From Oscillibacter valericigenes Sjm18-20 (GTDB taxonomy: Bacteria; Bacillota; Clostridia; Oscillospirales; Oscillospiraceae), in NCBI GenBank assembly GCA_000283575.1, contig AP012044.1, positions 4,030,001 through 4,094,000 of the forward strand: DNA of 64,000 nt, in the 5' to 3' direction. The notes below the pieces were generated by a model. That model was not told the origin of the DNA, made no database searches, and saw only the letters and a program-made list of their open reading frames with translations. The position numbers and the translations under genes are program-made. This document shows positions 58,703 through 64,000 of this stretch, in pieces (within the stretch, counting starts at the first letter, position 1; each line of letters opens with the position of its first letter).

Positions 58703-60559
58703 TTACATGCCCAGGGCCTTGTTGTCACGGCGGGGGTCAGCGCCGCCGTGCAGCTTGCCATCATCCGCGTACAGGACCGCCTGGATGGAGCCGAGGCCGC
58801 GATCCCACTCAGAGGGAGAATCCGTTACCTCATGGCCCAGATCCTGCAAGCCTTTGATAACCGTGGGATCAATACGGGATTCATACCTGATCTTGTTTTC
58901 GGTGTTGTCACCCATACGGGGCTCATTAATGGCATCCTGAATATCCATGCCAAAGTCGATCACGTTCATGATGACCTGCGCCACACCGATGATAATCAGG
59001 CTGCCGCCCGGGGAACCAAGGGTAAGGAACGGCGTTCCGTCCTCCTTGCAGATCACAGTGGGAGACATGGAGGACAGCGGGCACTTACCGGGGCCGATGA
59101 CGTTAGGGCTGGTGGGATCCGTGCTGAAGTCGCCCATTTCGTTATTCAACATGAAACCATAGCCGGCAGGCGCCACAGCGGATCCGAAGTAGCCGTTGAT
59201 AGTCTGCGTGCACGACACCATATTGCCGTCTTTGTCGGCAATGGCAAAATGGGTGGTGTCCATGTGTTCATACTGCATGGGGTCGTGAGACGTGGGCTTA
59301 TGTACCTCGGTCATGCTGATGGCCGCGGCCAGACTCTTGGCGTAGGCCTTGCTCATCATGCTCTTGACCATGGCATCTTCGGTGTCTGCCGCCAGGTACT
59401 TGGCGCGGTCGGCGTACATCATCTTCATGGCTTCGCTCATTAAATGGATAGTCTCCACCGTGTTGTGGCCCATGGTTTTGATGTCGAAGTTCTCCAGAAT
59501 GTTGAGCAGCTGGATCACGCACAGGCCGCCGGAAGAGGGCAGCGGAGACGAGTAAATTTTGTAGCCGCGGTAAGTGCCTTCCACGGGGGTCAGCTCGCCT
59601 GCACAAAAGTTCGTGAAGTCATCCGGGGTAAAAACGCCGCCATATTTATTGGCTGCGGTAATCATGGCATCCTGCAGTTCACCGGTATAGAAGCCGTCCT
59701 TGCCATGATCAGCCACCAGCTGAAGAGCGCGGGCCTGCTGAGCATTCTTGAACAAATCGCCGGTGGTGTAGTTAGTGCCATCAGCCTTCAGGTAGATGGA
59801 GGCGAATTCGGAATAGGCCTTCAACTTGGCCAAGTTGTCATCCAAGCAGCTGCCGGTGGTGGGGCCGATATAGAAACCGTTAGTGGCCAAGTCGATGGCC
59901 GGCTGCATGACATCCTTGAGCTGCATGGTGCCGTAGTGCTCCAGTACCCAGACCATGCCGGCCACCTCGCCGGGGACGCCGATGGCACGACCGCCGGTGT
60001 AGTTCTCATTGCCTATGACGGTAGTTTCGCTGGTGCCGTCGCTGCTCGTCTCAGTTGTTATAGGCCAGTAGTTTTCCACGGCGAGCTGAGGCGCGACCTC
60101 ACGGAAATTGATAAACTTGACCTCGCCCGCTTTATCGCGAATGGTCATGAATCCACCGCCGCCCAGACCGGAAGCCTGTGGCTCTGTGACGGAGAGGGCA
60201 AATGCCACAGCCACGGCCGCGTCCACGGCATTGCCGCCCTTCTTCAGGATATCGAGTCCGGCGGAAGCAGCCCAAGGGGTGCCCGCAGAGACCACGGCGT
60301 TGTCGCCCGTAGCGTCACGGCCCTCCCGGTTCAGTTCGCCGGTCGCTTCATCCCACAGTTTCCAGTCGCCGATAGTGGTTACGCCCTTCTCAGTGGCGGC
60401 AGCAGAAGAACTTCCGGATGCTGCAGAACCGGAGGCTGCAGCGCCGGAGCTTCCCGTAGAGGTTCCACAAGCGGAGAAAAGACCAGCGGCGGCTACAGAC
60501 AAACCGGCGGCGGCGGAACCTTTCAGGAACGAGCGGCGAGAGATTTCTTTTTTGCTCAT
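58703..60559 (-). CDS. ggt: Gamma-glutamyltransferase, Tat-exported lipoprotein
   Basis: 618 residues from the ATG at 60559 (AGGAGGA site). It begins with a twin-arginine signal (SRRSFLKGSAAAG) and a lipobox LFSACGT, so it is predicted to be exported folded by Tat and lipid-anchored. The GGT fold is complete: AVAFALSVTEPQASGLGGGG, PLPSSGGLCVIQLLN, and the autoprocessing threonine in EHMDTTHFAIADKDGNMVSC, then NGYFGSAVAPAGYGFMLNNE. It hydrolyses gamma-glutamyl peptides such as glutathione outside the cell. Tat genes lie 420 bases upstream. Confidence 0.96.
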   Translation of the reverse strand: MSKKEISRRSFLKGSAAAGLSVAAAGLFSACGTSTGSSGAAASGSAASGSSSAAATEKGVTTIGDWKLWDEATGELNREGRDATGDNAVVSAGTPWAASAGLDILKKGGNAVDAAVAVAFALSVTEPQASGLGGGGFMTIRDKAGEVKFINFREVAPQLAVENYWPITTETSSDGTSETTVIGNENYTGGRAIGVPGEVAGMVWVLEHYGTMQLKDVMQPAIDLATNGFYIGPTTGSCLDDNLAKLKAYSEFASIYLKADGTNYTTGDLFKNAQQARALQLVADHGKDGFYTGELQDAMITAANKYGGVFTPDDFTNFCAGELTPVEGTYRGYKIYSSPLPSSGGLCVIQLLNILENFDIKTMGHNTVETIHLMSEAMKMMYADRAKYLAADTEDAMVKSMMSKAYAKSLAAAISMTEVHKPTSHDPMQYEHMDTTHFAIADKDGNMVSCTQTINGYFGSAVAPAGYGFMLNNEMGDFSTDPTSPNVIGPGKCPLSSMSPTVICKEDGTPFLTLGSPGGSLIIIGVAQVIMNVIDFGMDIQDAINEPRMGDNTENKIRYESRIDPTVIKGLQDLGHEVTDSPSEWDRGLGSIQAVLYADDGKLHGGADPRRDNKALGM

Positions 60560-60799
60560 GTTAATTCCTCCTGTGTTTAATTTCCGGATGTTCACGGACT
60601 GCAGTTTTCAAAGGCCCTCAGCAGAATCCGTGTCGGTCAATATCCTCAAAATTATTGCCCGCGCTTATACAATAACTATAAGGAACGTCAGGTTGCAAAT
60701 CAATTTCTTCTCTTTTTTCTCAGAATAAACATTATTCGCATGCACGATTTTTACAAACAAGATGCATTATAACTGTGCAAAACAGCAAAAAACACCCTC

Positions 60800-60826
60800 T
60801 CCCCCAGCTGCAGATGCAGCAGGGGG
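60800..60826 (-). terminator. Terminator after tatC
   Basis: TCCCCC, AGCTGCA, a short loop, GCAGC and AGGGGGA form a stable hairpin. On the minus strand a TTTTTTG run follows 8 bases later. It separates the tat genes from the ggt operon. Confidence 0.7.
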
Positions 60827-60978
60827 ACGCCTTTGCTGTCCCCACCATAGGGAAACAGATTTTTCTTTTGTTTTGCCGCCGCTGAGCAGAGTTGCCGCAG
60901 CGGTGTGCCGCCCGGCCGGGGCTATGACCCCAGCGGGAGAGTGCTTAAGAGAGGAACAGCCATTCTGCCCCTCGTTTT

Positions 60979-61827
60979 TCAGGATTGCGTCTCGGCGGAC
61001 TGCCGGGCCCTGCCGCCTTCGCAGGAGGATTCATCAGCCTCCCGGGCGTCTTGTGCCTCTTCTTCCGCCTGCGCCTTTTTGCGTTTGCCCCGGGTAATTA
61101 ATGCGCACAAAAAGATGCTCAGCTCATACAGCGCCACCATGGGCACCGCCACCATGACCTGAGAAAAAATATCCGGCGGGGTGATGACAGCGGCAATAAG
61201 GAAAATGATGACCACCACTGCCTTGCGCGCCTTGCGCATTATTTGCGGCTTTAGGATGCCAAAGCGGGTGAGTAGCACCGAGACCATAGGCATTTCAAAA
61301 ATACATCCGAAGATAATAAAAACGGTGAGTAAAAAATTGATGTAATTTTGTACACTGATGCTGGCACTGATGCCGCTGCCCGCGCTGTTGACCCCGATGA
61401 GAAAAGCCAGCATAAAGGGCAGTATAATGCGGTAGGCAAAATACAGGCCGCCTGCAAAGCAGAAAAGGCCGAAGAAGAGGCAGAGTACCACCGTCAGATT
61501 TTCGCTTTTGCTCAGCCCAGGCCGTGCAAAAGCCCATAACTGGTACAGCAGCAGCGGCAGGCAGACGCACACCGAAGCGATAAGGGTCACCTGAAAATAC
61601 TCAATGAGCAGTTCCTGGGGCGAAAGGTAGACATAGACATAGCCGTAAGCCTTGCCCATATCGGTAAGCCTGTCCACAAACCACTTTGCATAATAGAGAA
61701 ATACCGCGCAGCACACAAAAAGCGCCAGCACACAAACCAAAATTCGGTTGCGAAGCTCCCTCAGATGTCCGCTGAGCGGCATTTTCCTGCGATTTTCACG
61801 GGAGATCGCCTTGAGTCTCTTGACCAC
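60979..61827 (-). CDS. tatC: Sec-independent protein translocase TatC
   Basis: 282 residues, six membrane helices. Typical TatC features: MPLSGHLRELRNRILVCVLA at the start, with the LRxR element, then LSPQELLIEYFQVTLIASVC and QLWAFARPGLSKSE (the P-G-L loop). TatC is the receptor for twin-arginine signals. It follows tatA by 3 bases. The C-terminal extension (about 40 residues, GKRKKAQAEEEAQDAREADE) is longer than in most homologues. The obvious local client is the gamma-glutamyltransferase. Confidence 0.96.
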   Translation of the reverse strand: MVKRLKAISRENRRKMPLSGHLRELRNRILVCVLALFVCCAVFLYYAKWFVDRLTDMGKAYGYVYVYLSPQELLIEYFQVTLIASVCVCLPLLLYQLWAFARPGLSKSENLTVVLCLFFGLFCFAGGLYFAYRIILPFMLAFLIGVNSAGSGISASISVQNYINFLLTVFIIFGCIFEMPMVSVLLTRFGILKPQIMRKARKAVVVIIFLIAAVITPPDIFSQVMVAVPMVALYELSIFLCALITRGKRKKAQAEEEAQDAREADESSCEGGRARQSAETQS

Positions 61828-61830
61828 GGC

Positions 61831-62031
61831 TTACTCGTCGCTTTCTTTGTCTCCGGAGGATTTTTTCACGGTTCCAGCCTTATCCGCTTCCGCTTCCTCG
61901 CCGGATACACCCTGCTTGAAGCTCTTCATGGATTTGCCAAACATTTTGGAAAGCTTTGGGATTTGAGTAGGTCCAAAGATGACGAGAACGATCAACAAAA
62001 TAAGCAGCAGTTCCTGTGTTCCGATACGCAT
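61831..62031 (-). CDS. tatA: TatA-type translocase pore protein
   Basis: 66 residues. An N-terminal helix (TQELLLILLIVLVIFGPTQI) ends in the conserved FGPTQIPKL hinge, followed by an amphipathic helix (SKMFGKSMKSFKQGV) and a charged tail. TatA forms the translocation pore with TatC. It lies between tatB and tatC. Confidence 0.95.
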   Translation of the reverse strand: MRIGTQELLLILLIVLVIFGPTQIPKLSKMFGKSMKSFKQGVSGEEAEADKAGTVKKSSGDKESDE

Positions 62032-62102
62032 GGCAAATGCTCCTTTTCTATAAAAAATTTCGTTAAAATTAATCAGAAAAACGTTTTCCGGTATAATGGC
62101 CG

Positions 62103-62648
62103 TCAGACGCTCACCGGGGTATTTTCTTTTGCGGTCGCAGCATTGAGCTCAGCCGGTGCGGCGGGAGTCCCAACGTTTGCCGCGGCGGACTCTGCCGCAG
62201 TGACCTGCTCTGCCCCGGGGGGGACGGCGGCTTGGAGAGAGGTCTTTGAGCCCAGTTCCGTCAAAGCTGCTGCCTCTCCAGACGGAGCGGCGGGTTCTTC
62301 CTGAGGAACCTCTAAGATCTCTCCGGTATACTCGTTTTTGCGAAGAACTTTTTTAGTGGGCACGACAGTGGTCGCACTGTGGAGAGAGTTTTTGATATCG
62401 TTTGCGTTGTGGTCGATGTCCTCTTTGATTTCCTGCAAAGGCTCCATGGCCTCCCGCAGCGGGCGCTGGGCCTCGTTGAGCGGCTCGATTACATTTTCTC
62501 GGATATCCTTGGTGGCATCACTGGTTGCATTGCGGAATTCCTTCAGCATTACGCCCAGACGGCGCGCATACTCCGGCATCTTATCAGGTCCCAGTACCAA
62601 CAGAGCAACGATAAAAACCACAAGCAGTTCGCCGAAACCAATCCTCAT
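62103..62648 (-). CDS. tatB: TatB-like translocase subunit
   Basis: 181 residues from the ATG at 62648 (AAGGAGGA site). FGELLVVFIVALLVLGPDKM is the membrane helix with the LGPDKMPEYARRL hinge (E/D type of TatB). A long amphipathic helix follows (AEFxN region ATKDIRENVIEPLNEAQRPL), and then an alanine- and proline-rich tail. Many Firmicutes make do with TatA and TatC; a second, longer subunit here implies a three-part system. Confidence 0.88.
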   Translation of the reverse strand: MRIGFGELLVVFIVALLVLGPDKMPEYARRLGVMLKEFRNATSDATKDIRENVIEPLNEAQRPLREAMEPLQEIKEDIDHNANDIKNSLHSATTVVPTKKVLRKNEYTGEILEVPQEEPAAPSGEAAALTELGSKTSLQAAVPPGAEQVTAAESAAANVGTPAAPAELNAATAKENTPVSV

Positions 62649-62879
62649 GGGCTGTTCCTCCTTTGCGGTCACAAATTTCGCCACCACCGCGGGATGCGGC
62701 GGTGCGGCCTCCCTTGTGTTTATGGTATCACAGGGGACTGCATAGAAAAAACTTATTCTCTTTTTTCTCTTATTTTTCTGCATAAACATGAAGCAATACG
62801 AAGGGTGCCTTTTAAAAAGCAAAGTTTATGCATCACCTCTCACCATTTTCAAACTGCCGAAAACTGCTTTTTAAACAGT

Positions 62880-63944
62880 TCAGCCGCCCAACCTCATACG
62901 TTCGCCCTTGTCATAAAGAATTTCTCCCCTCCTGATGACGGTGCGCAACGACAGATCGTGCAGGTCCAGAATCAGGATATCAGCGCACTTACCCACTGCG
63001 ATGCTGCCCGTTTGCTCCTCAACGCCCAGCACTTTGGCCGGGTTTAGGGTGGCGGCCCGCACCGCAAAGGAGAATGGCACCCCAAACCAGGCGGCGCTGC
63101 GTACGCAGTCGGTCAGACTGTACCGCTCCCGGACGCAGCCGGGACCCCGGCTCACCAGACAGATGCGCTCCGGTCCAAAGATCTGAAAAGCCAGACGCAG
63201 GGCTGCGGGGTGCAGGCCGTCGTCCTGGGGAGAGATATCCACCATGCAGTCGCACTCGCAGGCGGCGCCCAAAAGGCCCGGGTCCCGGGGGGAAAGCCGC
63301 TCCAGCGCCGCTGGCAGCCCGCTCATATGACGGGCGCCGCTGGCAAAGCCGATGCGGGCCTGGTCGTACCCCGCCGCTCCGTCCAGACTCACCCGGCAGC
63401 GGGGAGCAGCCCGCCGCACCAGTGTGGTTGCGCCGGGCTGCTCCGGCGAAACATCCAGTATTTTGAGGGAAGCACCCGCCTGTTCCGCAATTTTTTCGAA
63501 AAGGTCTGGGTCCAGGGACTGCCGTTGGGCCTGCGCCTGCGGCGAGGCGCAGAAGGGTCCCTCCAGCCGCAATCCCGCGAGGATTGCTCCGCCGCACTCC
63601 GCTTCCCGCCCGTGGCGGGCGGCTTTCAGCTCCCGGTCAAAGCTCTCTTCCTCCTGCCAGCGCAGCACCCCCAGATAACGGGCGACGCCCTGACGTGCCA
63701 GCCAGGCAGAGAGCGCGTCGTTTTGGGCCGAGTCGCCGGAGGCAAATTCCATTCCCTCCCCACCCCGCACACAAAGATCGATGAGGCCGGGCAGCACATA
63801 GCCGCCCTCCGCGTCGATGAGAATCTCTTCTCCACTTTCAAAATAGGGGCCGGTAATTTTTTCGATTCTGTCCCCCTTCAGGATCAGGTCGTGCCGTTGA
63901 AATGTGGAATCCTCGGTGAGGATTCTGCCGTTTGCGATCTGCAT
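62880..63944 (-). CDS. NagA-like amidohydrolase lacking key metal ligands
   Basis: 354 residues with an AAGGAGGG site. The fold is that of N-acetylglucosamine-6-phosphate deacetylase: LPGLIDLCVRGGEG near 53, LRLEGPFCA near 127, GARHMSGLPAALERLSPRDP near 207 and LNPAKVLGVEEQTGSIAVGK at the end. But the HxH of the first strand is C-V-R, the usual GH is DG (SLDGAAGYDQA), and the catalytic aspartate region reads LVSRGPG. It is therefore probably not an active deacetylase of the ordinary type. It is upstream of and in line with the tat genes. Confidence 0.85.
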   Translation of the reverse strand: MQIANGRILTEDSTFQRHDLILKGDRIEKITGPYFESGEEILIDAEGGYVLPGLIDLCVRGGEGMEFASGDSAQNDALSAWLARQGVARYLGVLRWQEEESFDRELKAARHGREAECGGAILAGLRLEGPFCASPQAQAQRQSLDPDLFEKIAEQAGASLKILDVSPEQPGATTLVRRAAPRCRVSLDGAAGYDQARIGFASGARHMSGLPAALERLSPRDPGLLGAACECDCMVDISPQDDGLHPAALRLAFQIFGPERICLVSRGPGCVRERYSLTDCVRSAAWFGVPFSFAVRAATLNPAKVLGVEEQTGSIAVGKCADILILDLHDLSLRTVIRRGEILYDKGERMRLGG

Positions 63945-64000
63945 GGGAATCCCTCCTTACCGGTGTTTGGCTTACTGCCGTTTGCTGAGCCGATAGCTTT

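Noticed and set aside
59444..60580. 378-residue plus-strand open frame opposite ggt
   Set aside because: Shadow of the gamma-glutamyltransferase; no ribosome binding site and no domain pattern.

Overview
The window looks like a gut Firmicute of class Clostridia, probably of the Oscillospiraceae/Ruminococcaceae type. This is inferred from moderate-to-high GC, strong AGGAGG ribosome binding sites, BlaI/M56, ImmA/IrrE and SpoVG families, and a mobile element built of DUF4320, DUF6133, DUF3848, DUF3849, YodL, DUF4314 and ArdA-like genes. No rRNA or other marker fixes the genus. About half of the window is mobile DNA.

Region 1 (1 to about 25.2 kb, almost all minus strand) is the body of an integrative, probably conjugative element. 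It encodes a Tad/Flp-type pilus machine: Flp-like pilin, prepilin peptidase, CpaB, TadZ-like ATPase, CpaF, TadB, TadC, DUF4320 and TadE-like minor pilins. It also encodes a very large S-layer-anchored repeat protein, and a cargo of antirestriction-like and accessory proteins (three ArdA-like modules, YodL, DUF3848, DUF3849, DUF4314, LPD28, SpoVG, Fic, Dam, two AbrB-like proteins). No coupling protein, relaxase or VirB4 is seen here; they would have to lie to the left. The element is decaying. tadB is split by an IS110 element, an IS3 element has cut another gene, and cpaF, tadB and the repeat protein each carry an apparent one-base indel.

Region 2 (25.2 to 33.4 kb) is an AT-rich island. It holds a three-gene restriction-modification cluster (C5 methyltransferase, nuclease-methyltransferase fusion, second N6 methyltransferase), IS3 scraps on both sides, tRNA-Ala-like relics, two excisionase-like helix-turn-helix genes and the 3' half of a tRNA-Ser(CGA). 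That half tRNA is most simply an attachment-site scar.

Region 3 (33.4 to 51.4 kb) is a prophage remnant. It has only the replication, regulation and integration modules: SNF2 helicase, VRR-NUC, VapE-type primase/helicase, DNA polymerase A, DUF2815, DUF2800, PAPS-reductase-like protein, cI-like and ImmA-like regulators, and a tyrosine integrase pointing at tRNA-Pro(GGG). No terminase, portal, capsid or tail gene is present. Three opposite-strand or oddly placed passengers interrupt it: DUF2806, a membrane protein, and an HNH-AP2 homing nuclease.

Region 4 (51.4 to 64 kb) is chromosomal. It holds an IS5 relic, a YjcQ-like gene, a BlaI/M56 signalling pair, and a minus-strand export and catabolism cluster. 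That cluster is a degenerate NagA-like protein, TatB/TatA/TatC, a terminator, then a Tat-signal gamma-glutamyltransferase, a DUF6305-like lipoprotein, a DctM-like permease, a 49-residue membrane peptide and an aspartoacylase-like enzyme. The arrangement suggests a dedicated Tat system serving extracellular gamma-glutamyl peptide breakdown and uptake.
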